A stretch of DNA of 64,000 nt from an uncultured Erythrobacter sp. (GTDB lineage Bacteria; Pseudomonadota; Alphaproteobacteria; Sphingomonadales; Sphingomonadaceae), in assembly GCA_947499505.1 (NCBI GenBank), contig CANMOQ010000001.1, positions 540,037-604,036 of the forward strand, in the 5' to 3' direction. Shown one piece after another: positions 56,043 through 64,000 of this stretch. The notes beneath the pieces were generated by a model that was not told the DNA's origin, ran no database searches, and saw nothing but the letters and a program-made list of their open reading frames with translations. The position numbers and the translations under genes were made by a program. Each line of letters opens with the position of its first letter. Positions within the stretch are counted from its first letter, which is position 1.

Positions 56043-57848
56043 ATGCCAACATACACCGCTCCAACCCGCGAAACCCGTTTCATCATCAGCGAAATGCTCG
56101 ACCTTGCGAGCTACGGCAATCTGCCGGGCTTTGAAAATGCGACGCCTGACATGATCGACACAGTCGTGAATGAAGCCGGCAAATTCTGCTCAGAAGTTCT
56201 CGCTCCGCTCAACCAGATTGGTGACGAACAAGGCTGCACCCGCCACGAAGACGGCTCTGTGACCACGCCGGATGGCTTCAAAGAAGCCTATGAGGCATTG
56301 GTTGAGAGTGGTTGGACGACTTTGACCGGGCCGGAGGAATTTGGCGGTCAGGATCTGCCGCATGTTCTTGGCTTTGCGTTTGAAGAATATATCGGTACCG
56401 CCAACCAGGCGTTTGCGATGTATCCCGGTCTGACTGGCGGCGCGACCGCGGCCTTGCTAGCTGCTGGCAGCCAAGAGCAGAAAGAAATGTACGCGCCAAA
56501 GATGATTTCTGGGGAATGGTCCGGCACCATGAACCTGACAGAGCCGCATTGCGGCACCGATCTTGGCATGATCCGCACGAAGGCTGAACCGAAGGGCGAT
56601 GGCTCCTACGCGATCACTGGCACCAAGATTTTCATCTCTGCCGGCGAGCACGATCTCACAAGCAACATCATTCACCTAGTTCTGGCAAAGACACCGGGCG
56701 CACCAGACAGCTCCAAGGGCATTTCGCTGTTCGTGGTGCCGAAGTTCATCGTTGATGAGAACGGTGAACCGGGTGAGCGCAATGGCGTATCTTGTGGTTC
56801 CATCGAGAAGAAGATGGGCATTCATGGCAATGCGACCTGCGTCCTCAATTATGACGGCGCCACCGGTTGGATGCTGGGCGAAGAGAACAAAGGCCTCGCC
56901 GCCATGTTCGTGATGATGAACGCAGCGCGCCTTGGCGTTGGTATGCAAGGCCTCGCGCAAGCAGAAGTCGCTTACCAGAACGCCGTCACCTACGCTCTTG
57001 ATCGCCGTCAGGGCCGGGCCTTGACCGGTCCAGCAGACACCGACGCTCAGGCTGATCCGATCTTTGTCCACCCGGACGTTCGCCGGATGCTGATGGATGC
57101 GAAAGTGTTCAACGAAAGCATGCGTGCACTGTGCCTTTGGGGCGCCTTGCAAGTGGACCTCACGCATAAGGCGCAAACCGAGGAAGAGCGCCAGCTGGCG
57201 GATGACCTCATCGGTCTGATGACCCCAGTCATCAAAGGCTACGGCACCGACAAGGGCTATGACATCGCCAACAACATGCAGCAGGTTTACGGCGGGCACG
57301 GCTACGTGACCGAGTGGGGCATGGAGCAATTTGTCCGCGATAGCCGGATTGCGATGATCTACGAAGGCACCAATGGCGTGCAAGCAATGGACCTTTGCGG
57401 ACGTAAGCTCGCATCAAAGGGTGGCCGCGCAGTTCAGGCCTTCTTCGCGATGATCGACGAAGAGATCGCTTCTGCGAAAGATTCGCCCGAACTGGCTGAT
57501 GTCGCGACCAAGCTTGAAAAGGCGCTGGGCGAGCAGAAGGCGGCGACCATGTGGTTTATGCAAAATGCAATGGCGAACCCGAACCATCTCGGCGCAGGCG
57601 CGCACCACTACATGCACATCATGGGCATTGTGACGCTCGGCTTTATGTGGCTGAAAATGGGTAAGACTGCGCTTGAGCAGCTGGCAACGGACACTGAAGA
57701 CCGCGCGTTCTACGAAGCTAAGCTGACTTCAGCGGCGTACTATGCCGAACGCTTCCTGCCAGATGCGGGCGCGCTGCGCCGCAAGCTCGAAGCTGGCTCT
57801 GACAATATGATGAAACTGTCCGCAGACGCGTTCGCCACAGCGGCGTAA
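56043..57848 (+). CDS. Acyl-CoA dehydrogenase (DmdC-like, long form)
   Basis: An FAD-dependent acyl-CoA dehydrogenase of about 600 residues, the size of the DmdC/FadE long class rather than the 380-residue short class. Motifs include [56 protein letters not shown] and [24 protein letters not shown], the DmdC-like block with the catalytic Glu preceding GTNG. The substrate cannot be read; methylmercaptopropionyl-CoA or a medium-chain acyl-CoA are options. ATG 56043 has AAGGGA upstream; an adjacent GTG at 56040 is possible. It ends at a strong terminator. Confidence 0.92.
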   Translation: MPTYTAPTRETRFIISEMLDLASYGNLPGFENATPDMIDTVVNEAGKFCSEVLAPLNQIGDEQGCTRHEDGSVTTPDGFKEAYEALVESGWTTLTGPEEFGGQDLPHVLGFAFEEYIGTANQAFAMYPGLTGGATAALLAAGSQEQKEMYAPKMISGEWSGTMNLTEPHCGTDLGMIRTKAEPKGDGSYAITGTKIFISAGEHDLTSNIIHLVLAKTPGAPDSSKGISLFVVPKFIVDENGEPGERNGVSCGSIEKKMGIHGNATCVLNYDGATGWMLGEENKGLAAMFVMMNAARLGVGMQGLAQAEVAYQNAVTYALDRRQGRALTGPADTDAQADPIFVHPDVRRMLMDAKVFNESMRALCLWGALQVDLTHKAQTEEERQLADDLIGLMTPVIKGYGTDKGYDIANNMQQVYGGHGYVTEWGMEQFVRDSRIAMIYEGTNGVQAMDLCGRKLASKGGRAVQAFFAMIDEEIASAKDSPELADVATKLEKALGEQKAATMWFMQNAMANPNHLGAGAHHYMHIMGIVTLGFMWLKMGKTALEQLATDTEDRAFYEAKLTSAAYYAERFLPDAGALRRKLEAGSDNMMKLSADAFATAA

Positions 57849-57874
57849 CGCCAAACATAATCGTCACGTGAAAA

Positions 57875-57905
57875 GGCCCGGGAGCGCAAACTCCCGGGCC
57901 TTTTT
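57875..57905 (+). terminator. Rho-independent terminator
   Basis: GGCCCGGGAG (57875-57884) and CTCCCGGGCC (57891-57900) form a perfect 10-bp stem with a six-base loop, followed by TTTTT. AAAA precedes the stem, so it can also work for the convergent small gene that ends at 57912. Confidence 0.95.
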
Positions 57906-57911
57906 CGTGTC

Positions 57912-58097
57912 TTAGTTGGAACCTGCTCCGGCCATGACTTTCTCTGCCACTTCCTCAATCGAACCGGTTACGAGCAGCGGGCTGCCCCCGACCATTCCAA
58001 CATTGGTTTGGCCGTTTTCACCAGTGCGGAGCCAGGCGATGTTGTCTGCCACCACCATGTAATTTCCGCCGCGCGATTCAAGTAGAATGAATTTCAT
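57912..58097 (-). CDS. Small FlbD-like protein
   Basis: A 61-residue beta-rich protein: MKFILLESRGGNYMVVADNIAWLRTGENGQ, then GSPLLVTGSIEEVAEKV. The layout of a strand, a VVADNI segment and a terminal S.EEV helix resembles FlbD and similar small proteins; the likeness is by eye. GGAG lies eight bases before ATG 58097, so it is probably translated. No flagellar genes are nearby, so the role is open. Confidence 0.65.
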   Translation of the reverse strand: MKFILLESRGGNYMVVADNIAWLRTGENGQTNVGMVGGSPLLVTGSIEEVAEKVMAGAGSN

Positions 58098-58173
58098 ATC
58101 AGTATCTCCAGACCTCGCTTGTAGTGAAGCGATAAGGTCAAGATCAGATTAAACTCGCGGCCTGAATCGGGCG

Positions 58174-59094
58174 TTATTCCACAGGGAGGAAGTCGGGCAC
58201 GGAGAGATAGCGCTCGCCTGTATCATAGTTAAAGCCAAGCACGCGTATACCCGCATCCAGCTCTGGCAGCTTCTTGGCAATCGCAGCCAATGTTGCGCCG
58301 CTGGAGATACCGATCAGCATCCCTTCCTCAGCAGCCGCGCGGCGTGCCATTTCGCGGGCATCCTCTGCGTCCACTGGGATCGCGCCATCGATCGCGTCCG
58401 TGTGAAGGTTGCCCGGAATAAAGCCTGCGCCAATACCCTGGATTGGGTGAGGGCCGGGCTGGCCGCCATTGATGACGGGTGACAGTTCTGGCTCAACGCC
58501 ATACGCCTTAAACCCGCTCCAGCTCTTTTTGATTTCCTCTGCGCAGCCGGTCAGATGGCCGCCCGTTCCGACGCCGGTGATCATTACGTCAATCGGTGTG
58601 TCGGCGAAATCGGCGAGGATTTCCCTCGCAGTTGTGCGCGCGTGGACCGCGACATTGGCCGGGTTCTCAAACTGGGATGGCATCCAAGCGCCATCGGTGC
58701 TTTCGACAATTTCGGTTGCGCGCTCAATCGCGCCTTTCATGCCCTTTTCCTTAGGCGTGAGGTCAAAGGTCGCGCCATAGGCCAGCATTAGGCGGCGGCG
58801 CTCAATCGACATGCTTTCCGGCATTACGAGCACCAGCTTATAGCCTTTGACCGCTGCGACCATTGCGAGGCCAATGCCGGTGTTGCCGCTGGTCGGCTCA
58901 ACGATTGTGCCGCCCGGCGCGAGCTTGCCCGATTGCTCAGCGTCTTCGACCATAGCGATGGCGATGCGATCCTTGATCGATCCGCCGGGATTGCTGCGCT
59001 CTGATTTCAGCCACACTTCATGATTGGGGAACAGTCGCGACAGGCGAATATGCGGGGTGTTGCCAATCGTCTCGAGGATGTTTGCAGCTTTCAT
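58174..59094 (-). CDS. cysK: Cysteine synthase A
   Basis: O-acetylserine sulfhydrylase, a PLP enzyme making cysteine from O-acetylserine and sulfide. The 306-residue protein has [13 protein letters not shown] with the PLP Lys, [13 protein letters not shown], the substrate loop, and [20 protein letters not shown], which binds PLP phosphate. [11 protein letters not shown] and a [13 protein letters not shown] end are typical of CysK. It lies one base after the MFS exporter gene upstream on the same strand. Confidence 0.96.
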   Translation of the reverse strand: MKAANILETIGNTPHIRLSRLFPNHEVWLKSERSNPGGSIKDRIAIAMVEDAEQSGKLAPGGTIVEPTSGNTGIGLAMVAAVKGYKLVLVMPESMSIERRRLMLAYGATFDLTPKEKGMKGAIERATEIVESTDGAWMPSQFENPANVAVHARTTAREILADFADTPIDVMITGVGTGGHLTGCAEEIKKSWSGFKAYGVEPELSPVINGGQPGPHPIQGIGAGFIPGNLHTDAIDGAIPVDAEDAREMARRAAAEEGMLIGISSGATLAAIAKKLPELDAGIRVLGFNYDTGERYLSVPDFLPVE

Positions 59095-59095
59095 C

Positions 59096-60409
59096 TCAGG
59101 CCTCCTGATGGTTTTCCTTGGGGGATATTGTGTCTAATGGTGTGTCTAGCATGTCTTTTGGCGGATCGAAGCTCTTAGTCATCCGCAACACAGGGAATAT
59201 TCGGCTCCACAGCCCAACGGTTACAATCGCTCCAATTCCGCCGGCGACAACGGCGGCAACTGGGCCAACGGCGCTGGCAAGGAAGCCGGAGAACGCGTCC
59301 CCACCTTCGTTCGAGGCGCTGATTGTGAGCAGCGAGGCGGAGGACACCCGGCCGCGCTTGTCATCGGGCGTGTGCAGCTGGATCAGCGATTGCCGGATAT
59401 AAACACTGAACATATCCGCAGCGCCCACAATCACCAGCATCGCGAGGCTCAGCGGCATCGAGGTGGATAGCCCGAAGACAATCGTCGCGAGCCCGAATAC
59501 CGCGACGGCCGAAAGCATTTTGGGGCCGACATTGGTTTTGAGTGGGCGGAATGAGAACCACAGGGCCGTAACCGCCGCCCCAACGGCGGGTGCCGCAGCG
59601 AGGAAGCCTAATCCCACCTCTCCGGCGTTCAGAATATCACGTGCGTAGACTGGGAAGAGCGCTGTTGCTCCTGCAAGGAACACGGCGAACAGATCAAGCG
59701 TGATCGCCCCAAGCACCATCTTGTTGCGGACAACGTAGGATACGCCATCGATGATTGCGCCAATTGGGCGCTGGTCTTTGCGGGTCGCCGGCTGAGGCAC
59801 TTTCCCAATGATGGAGAGCGCGATTAGCGAGACCGCGAACAAGGCGCATGCGGCGAAATAGGGCAGGGCTGGCCCTGCGCGGTACAGCACGCCGCCAATC
59901 GCCGGACCGATGATCATGCCAACCTGCCAAGCGATGGATGACAAGGCGATGGCCGTTGGCAGCAGCGCCTTTGGGACAAGATTAGGAGCCAGCGCGGACA
60001 GAGCTGGTCCTGCAAATCCCCGCGCAATGCCCAGCAGGACTGCTATCGAGAACAAAACTGGGAGCGTGATCGCGCCGCTCCAGGTGAACCATGCGAGAGC
60101 AGCTGCGCAGGCCAATTGCAACAGAACGGTCAATTGCCCGAGGCGCCGCCTGTCAAACCGGTCCGCTGCAAGGCCAGTGAATGGTGTCAGCACGAACAAA
60201 GGCAAGAATTGGAACAGGCCGATAAGTGCAAGCTGGCCTGAGGCCTCAGCAATGCTCATCCCAGCATCGCGTGCGATATTATACGTCTGCCAGCCAATGA
60301 TCAGCAGCATGGCGTATTGCGCCAGCGTCATCGCAAAGCGGCTGACCCAATAGGCGCGGAAATTGTGGACCCGAAACGGGTGGCTGGGGATTTGATCAGT
60401 GTCGCTCAC
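59096..60409 (-). CDS. MFS transporter (EntS/MFS_3-like)
   Basis: A 437-residue major facilitator with about 12 membrane helices. [29 protein letters not shown], then [22 protein letters not shown] (the loop 2-3 MFS motif) and [28 protein letters not shown] are characteristic of the MFS_3/enterobactin-exporter-like group. The substrate is unknown; co-transcription with cysK might hint at a thiol or amino-acid-derived compound, but this is weak. The start is a GTG at 60409 without a clear ribosome binding site. Confidence 0.85.
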   Translation of the reverse strand: MSDTDQIPSHPFRVHNFRAYWVSRFAMTLAQYAMLLIIGWQTYNIARDAGMSIAEASGQLALIGLFQFLPLFVLTPFTGLAADRFDRRRLGQLTVLLQLACAAALAWFTWSGAITLPVLFSIAVLLGIARGFAGPALSALAPNLVPKALLPTAIALSSIAWQVGMIIGPAIGGVLYRAGPALPYFAACALFAVSLIALSIIGKVPQPATRKDQRPIGAIIDGVSYVVRNKMVLGAITLDLFAVFLAGATALFPVYARDILNAGEVGLGFLAAAPAVGAAVTALWFSFRPLKTNVGPKMLSAVAVFGLATIVFGLSTSMPLSLAMLVIVGAADMFSVYIRQSLIQLHTPDDKRGRVSSASLLTISASNEGGDAFSGFLASAVGPVAAVVAGGIGAIVTVGLWSRIFPVLRMTKSFDPPKDMLDTPLDTISPKENHQEA

Positions 60410-60500
60410 GCATGGCCAATGGCAGGCGCATCATGGCCTGCCAAGGTGCGAGAGCTAATTGTTGCGGCGCCGACCGCTCGAACGGACCGGCGACAAAGGT

Positions 60501-60842
60501 CTAGCGTTTGCGGCGCAGACGCGGATTGGGCTGAAGCGCGTCAATGATATCGACAAAGTCGTCGATCCGAATGATGCGCTCAAACTGGAAGCCTGCGCGC
60601 TCTTCATGGATCCAGATCAAATAGGCTTCGATCCGGCCAACAATCGGCAAGCGGATGATCACGCGATCACCGCGATTCAGATTGCCGCTCGCATCGTCGA
60701 CCATAAAGCCGTGCGCGGACAGGTTTGATACGTGTAGTTCTAGGTCGCCGTGCGCAAAGTGCTCCACAATCACCGGGAAATCCACCGGGTGACGTGCAGC
60801 TCGACGCATATCAGTGACGCTCAGATTCGCTCCGGCTGACAC
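60501..60842 (-). CDS. PilZ domain protein
   Basis: A 113-residue single-domain PilZ protein, probably a cyclic-di-GMP receptor. The RxxxR motif is in MRRAARHPVDFPV and the second motif in VSNLSAHGFMVDD (N/DxSxxG). The beta-barrel continues with GDRVIIRLPIVGRIEAYLIWIHEERAGFQFE. The start is a GTG at 60842 with GGAGGG nine bases upstream. It is a stand-alone gene; the output partner is unknown. Confidence 0.88.
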   Translation of the reverse strand: MSAGANLSVTDMRRAARHPVDFPVIVEHFAHGDLELHVSNLSAHGFMVDDASGNLNRGDRVIIRLPIVGRIEAYLIWIHEERAGFQFERIIRIDDFVDIIDALQPNPRLRRKR

Positions 60843-60955
60843 AGTTCTCGACCCTCCATTATTGTCCGAGTGACAACCCTAATGGATGGAAAAGGCTGAT
60901 AATTGGTAAAGCTGGCGAAATAGAGCCGTGTTTAGATCGGCCGCGAAGGCGGGAA

Positions 60956-62185
60956 TTAGCGGGTAATCAGCCCATGCTTTTTCTTACCAAGGCTCAGTTT
61001 TAGTGTCTCACCATCCGCTGGCGCGACGAGAAAACCGGGCTCTATGATTGCCGCGTCATCGATTTTCACTGCGCCCTCAGCGATCTTGCGTTTCGCCTCT
61101 CCATTGGAGGCTGTGAAGCCGATTTCGGTCAGCACTGCGCCGATCCGCATGCCGTCTGCGCCGACCGCCAATGAGGGTAGGTCTTCGCCTGCTCCGCCGC
61201 CAGCAAAGGTCTCCTTCGCAGTTGCTTCGGCCGCTTCGGCAGCGTCGTCGCCGCGCACCAGCTTGGTTACTTCGTTTGCGAGTACGACCTTGGCATCGTT
61301 AATCTCTGCGCCCTCAAGCGCCTCAAGCTTGGCGATCTCGTGTAGCGGCAGGTCGGTGAACAGTTTCAAGAAACGGCCCACATCCCGGTCATCGCAATTG
61401 CGCCAATACTGCCAGAAATCATAGGCGGGCAATTGGTCATCGTTGAGCCAGACGGCGCCCGATGCGGTCTTACCCATCTTCGCGCCATCCGCCGTGGTCA
61501 GCAGCGGCGTTGTCAGGCCGTAGAGCTCGCGGCCCTCCATCCGGCGGGACAATTCTATGCCATTGACGATATTGCCCCATTGATCGCTGCCACCCATTTG
61601 CAGGCGGCACCCATATCGGCGCGCGAGCTCCAGGAAGTCATAAGCCTGAAGGATCATGTAATTGAATTCGAGGAAGGTAAGCGGCTGCTCCCGGTCCAAA
61701 CGCAGGCGGACCGAATCGAAGGTCAGCATCCGGTTGACCGTGAAGTGCGGGCCGACATCGCGCAGCAATTCGACATAGCCCAGCTTTGACAGCCACTCAT
61801 CATTGTCGACCATCACCGCATCGCTTGGTCCGTCGCCGAATGTCAGCAAACGCTCAAACACGGTGCGGATCGAGGCGATATTGTCCTGAATCGCGTCTCC
61901 CGTCAGCAGTTTTCGGCTCTCATCCTTGCCAGAAGGGTCGCCGACCTTTGTCGTGCCGCCGCCCATCACAACAATCGGCTTGTGACCTGTCTGTTGCAGA
62001 CGGCGCAGCATCATGATCTGGACCAGACTGCCCACATGCAGGCTCGGCGCGGTCGCATCAAAGCCGATATATCCCGGCACAACCTGCTTAGCCGCGAGCT
62101 GATCGAGCGCTCCGCTGTCGGTTACTTGGTGGATGTAGCCGCGTTCATCGAGCAGCTGGAGCAGATCAGATTCGTATGCTTTCAT
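60956..62185 (-). CDS. tyrS: Tyrosine-tRNA ligase
   Basis: A class I synthetase charging tRNA-Tyr. The 409-residue protein has [33 protein letters not shown] with the HIGH-type [46 protein letters not shown], the KMSKS-type KMGKTASG, and a C-terminal S4 domain ([18 protein letters not shown]). Minus strand, single gene. Confidence 0.97.
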   Translation of the reverse strand: MKAYESDLLQLLDERGYIHQVTDSGALDQLAAKQVVPGYIGFDATAPSLHVGSLVQIMMLRRLQQTGHKPIVVMGGGTTKVGDPSGKDESRKLLTGDAIQDNIASIRTVFERLLTFGDGPSDAVMVDNDEWLSKLGYVELLRDVGPHFTVNRMLTFDSVRLRLDREQPLTFLEFNYMILQAYDFLELARRYGCRLQMGGSDQWGNIVNGIELSRRMEGRELYGLTTPLLTTADGAKMGKTASGAVWLNDDQLPAYDFWQYWRNCDDRDVGRFLKLFTDLPLHEIAKLEALEGAEINDAKVVLANEVTKLVRGDDAAEAAEATAKETFAGGGAGEDLPSLAVGADGMRIGAVLTEIGFTASNGEAKRKIAEGAVKIDDAAIIEPGFLVAPADGETLKLSLGKKKHGLITR

Positions 62186-62273
62186 GATGCCGAGCGCTTA
62201 ACAGTGTGCGAAGCGGCGGGAAAGTCATGAATGGCCATTGTCTGCCGCGCGTTGCTCAGCGATAGGGCATCCC

Positions 62274-62789
62274 ATGCAACCACTTATGCTTCATCGGACA
62301 TGCGATCTTGGACCCATCAAGGCGGTGACGGCGCAGATTACGCCCACGGCGGTTGGCTGTGATGCGGAGTTTCGCTTTGACGGGGCGATTGGCGGGATCA
62401 AAGTGCCTCAGCATGCCGCGCCAGAGCGCAAGGACTTCCTGTGGAAGACAACCTGCTTTGAGATTTTCTGGCAACCGATTGGCGGAACATACTACCGCGA
62501 ATTCAATCTCTCGCCGTCGTCGCGCTGGGCGGCCTATGATTTCGACAGTTTTCGAGAAAACGGCCGTGATGCTCCGGTCGATGCGATTGCTGTGTCATGC
62601 TCGTACAGCGACAATGAGCTGGTGCTAAAGGCTAGCATTGCCACCGACTTGCCCAGTCCTGCGCAGGTCGCGCTCAACGCAATCGTTGAGCACAATGACG
62701 GAGCGATTCAGTACTGGGCGCTGGCATTTCCACCGGGCAAGCCTGAGTTTCACAGCGAAGCCTGCCGGCAATTGGTGATTGAGCGCTAG
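62274..62789 (+). CDS. DOMON-like domain protein
   Basis: A 171-residue protein of the DOMON-like type: LWKTTCFEIFWQPIGGTYYREFNLSPSSRWAAYDFDSFRENGR is the characteristic block, followed by beta strands (NELVLKASI, GAIQYWALAFPPGKPEFH). DOMON relatives bind heme or sugar, but no ligand residue is certain here. No signal peptide. The start is ATG 62274, where the family-like N-terminus begins. It converges on tspO with a four-base overlap. Confidence 0.78.
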   Translation: MQPLMLHRTCDLGPIKAVTAQITPTAVGCDAEFRFDGAIGGIKVPQHAAPERKDFLWKTTCFEIFWQPIGGTYYREFNLSPSSRWAAYDFDSFRENGRDAPVDAIAVSCSYSDNELVLKASIATDLPSPAQVALNAIVEHNDGAIQYWALAFPPGKPEFHSEACRQLVIER

Positions 62790-63280
62790 CTTTCCGGCGC
62801 GGCGCCGCTGCCGAAGGGGCGGTTGAGTTGCACAATCTTCCAATTGAGGAACGCCGCGAAGGTTACCCACGCAAGATATGGCGCATTCAGCCAGCCTGCG
62901 AGCGCGGAGTAATTCGGCAAGACAAGCACCAGCGAAAGCACCGAAAGCCACAGAAAAGCGTTCTCAAACAGCGCCCAATCTGGCCGTTTCGCTTTGAAAA
63001 ACAGCGGCGACCACGCAAGGTGCAGCGCGAAGTTCATTCCAAAGAGCCCGGCGATAATCCGCTGATCAGCGGGAGATGGGGCGTTGGTCCATGCGAGATA
63101 CAGGCTCCAGGCGGACAGGCCGAGGATGATTGTCCATGCTGGACCAAACAACCAATCCGGTGGCTGCCAGCTTGGCTTGTTAAGCTCGCGATACCACTCG
63201 CCGATTTCGGTCAGCAGGCCGCCCGCTCCGCCGAGTATGATCGCCCAAAGGGCCGCGATAATAGCGAGGGTCCAGTCCAT
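62786..63280 (-). CDS. tspO: TspO/MBR family protein
   Basis: A five-helix membrane protein that binds tetrapyrroles and, in photosynthetic alphaproteobacteria, affects pigment gene control. The 164-residue protein shows WYRELNKPSWQPPDWLFGPAWTIILGLSAWSLYLAW, the signature WY..L.KP.W.PP...F...W. Later come NFALHLAWSPLFFKAKRPDWALF and YLAWVTFAAFLNWKIVQLN, all matching TspO helices. Confidence 0.95.
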   Translation of the reverse strand: MDWTLAIIAALWAIILGGAGGLLTEIGEWYRELNKPSWQPPDWLFGPAWTIILGLSAWSLYLAWTNAPSPADQRIIAGLFGMNFALHLAWSPLFFKAKRPDWALFENAFLWLSVLSLVLVLPNYSALAGWLNAPYLAWVTFAAFLNWKIVQLNRPFGSGAAPES

Positions 63281-63374
63281 AAGCCGCTGCTATAACCACA
63301 ATTGATCAAAGCGCACAAAATCTATGTGCAAAAGCGAGTTGCCTTTGCTGCGCGCCTGCCGCAAATCCGTGCCC

Positions 63375-64000
63375 ATGAAGTTTGGAATTGATCGCCTGTT
63401 GGCAGACAAGCAATTGCTCAGCGCTCTGGAGGGCAAACGCGTCGCATTGGTCGCGCACCCGGCCAGTGTCACCGCTGACCTTACCCATTCGCTCGACGCG
63501 CTGATCGCCGCTGGGGTGAATGTCACCAGCGCGTTTGGCCCGCAGCATGGGCTGAAAGGCGATAAGCAGGACAATATGGTCGAGACGGCGGACGAGACCG
63601 ATCCGCAATACGGCATCCCCGTGTTCTCGCTCTATGGCGAAGTGCGCCGTCCGACGCCTGATATGATGGCGAGCGCTGATGTCTTTTTGTTTGATCTTCA
63701 AGATCTTGGATGCCGCATCTACACCTTCGTGACCACGTTGCTCTACTTGCTCGAAGAGGCAGGGAAGGGCGGCAAAGAGGTCTGGGTGCTGGATCGCCCC
63801 AATCCCGCTGGTCGGCCAGTGGAGGGCACCTTGCTTGTGCCGGGCCACGAGAGCTTCGTTGGAGCCGCGCCCATGCCCATGCGGCACGGCGTGACGCTGG
63901 GCGAGATGGGTCATTGGTTCATTGCGCACTTTGGCCTCGACGTGGATTACCGCGTGGTTGCCATGGAGGGCTGGGAGCCGGGCGGTGAGGGCCATGGCTG
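63375..64000 (+). CDS. DUF1343/NamZ-like protein, N-terminal part
   Basis: The first 208 residues of a protein of the DUF1343 family, whose studied member NamZ is an exo-beta-N-acetylmuramidase acting on muropeptides. MKFGIDRLLADKQLLSALEGKRVALVAHPASVT, FGPQHGLKGDKQDNMVE, GIPVFSLYGEVRRPTPDM, FDLQDLGCRIYTFV and VLDRPNPAGRPVEG are typical. The gene runs off the window. ATG 63375 matches the family start; an in-frame ATG at 63324 would add 17 residues. No signal peptide is visible, so it may act in the cytosol. Confidence 0.9.
   Translation, partial: MKFGIDRLLADKQLLSALEGKRVALVAHPASVTADLTHSLDALIAAGVNVTSAFGPQHGLKGDKQDNMVETADETDPQYGIPVFSLYGEVRRPTPDMMASADVFLFDLQDLGCRIYTFVTTLLYLLEEAGKGGKEVWVLDRPNPAGRPVEGTLLVPGHESFVGAAPMPMRHGVTLGEMGHWFIAHFGLDVDYRVVAMEGWEPGGEGHG

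Overview
The window looks like chromosome from a member of the Erythrobacteraceae (Alphaproteobacteria, Sphingomonadales). This rests on the style of the housekeeping proteins, the fairly high G+C content, the alphaproteobacterial RibB with a degenerate GTP-cyclohydrolase-II half, the mreBCD-mrdA-rodA order and the DmdC-like acyl-CoA dehydrogenase. It is an inference from recognised families, not from a database search.

Layout. 1-5.2 kb: the 3' end of eno, a MarR-like protein, ribH and ribB (minus strand), then a CoA-transferase and a YciI-like protein. 5.2-6.1 kb: a broken TetR remnant and empty sequence. 6.1-18.9 kb: an accessory module. It has a SARP/BTAD-type regulator fused to an alpha/beta hydrolase, an array of seven TTACAAC heptamers, a TIGR03032-like protein and a 3259-residue autotransporter adhesin. 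18.9-26.7 kb: a second accessory stretch. It has a heavily decayed MobF/TraI relaxase-helicase, a HlyB/HlyD-type secretion pair, a tightly overlapping trio (49-residue peptide, membrane-anchored protein, HEFGH metallopeptidase-like protein) and a tRNA-Lys(CUU) bordering the stretch.

26.7-36 kb: a MarR-like and a LuxR-type regulator, then the rod-shape operon mreB-mreC-mreD-mrdA-rodA (minus strand) diverging from mutL. 36-45 kb: vanadium haloperoxidase, ychF, a Tat-exported SDR, a CPBP protease, pth, rplY and two tandem TraB/GumN proteins. 44.6-47.2 kb: a small operon (39-residue peptide, Xre repressor, four-helix membrane protein) behind three phased palindromes, an IS1595-family insertion sequence abutting that promoter, and two overlapping genes of unknown function. 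47.4-64 kb: glyQ-glyS-ppdK, a methyltransferase-like protein, comF, a probable structured RNA, hisI, a MerR regulator with an acyl-CoA dehydrogenase, cysK with an MFS exporter, a PilZ protein, tyrS, a DOMON-like protein, tspO and the start of a DUF1343/NamZ-like gene.

Functional picture. Most of the window is core metabolism, translation and cell shape. The most unusual material is the SARP regulator next to a heptamer array upstream of the adhesin genes. SARP proteins bind heptameric direct repeats with about 11 or 22 bp spacing, and the array has that geometry. Other points of interest are the metallopeptidase trio behind a type I secretion pair, a palindrome inside the ribB promoter whose enzyme carries its own helix-turn-helix domain, and the triple operator of the Xre operon.
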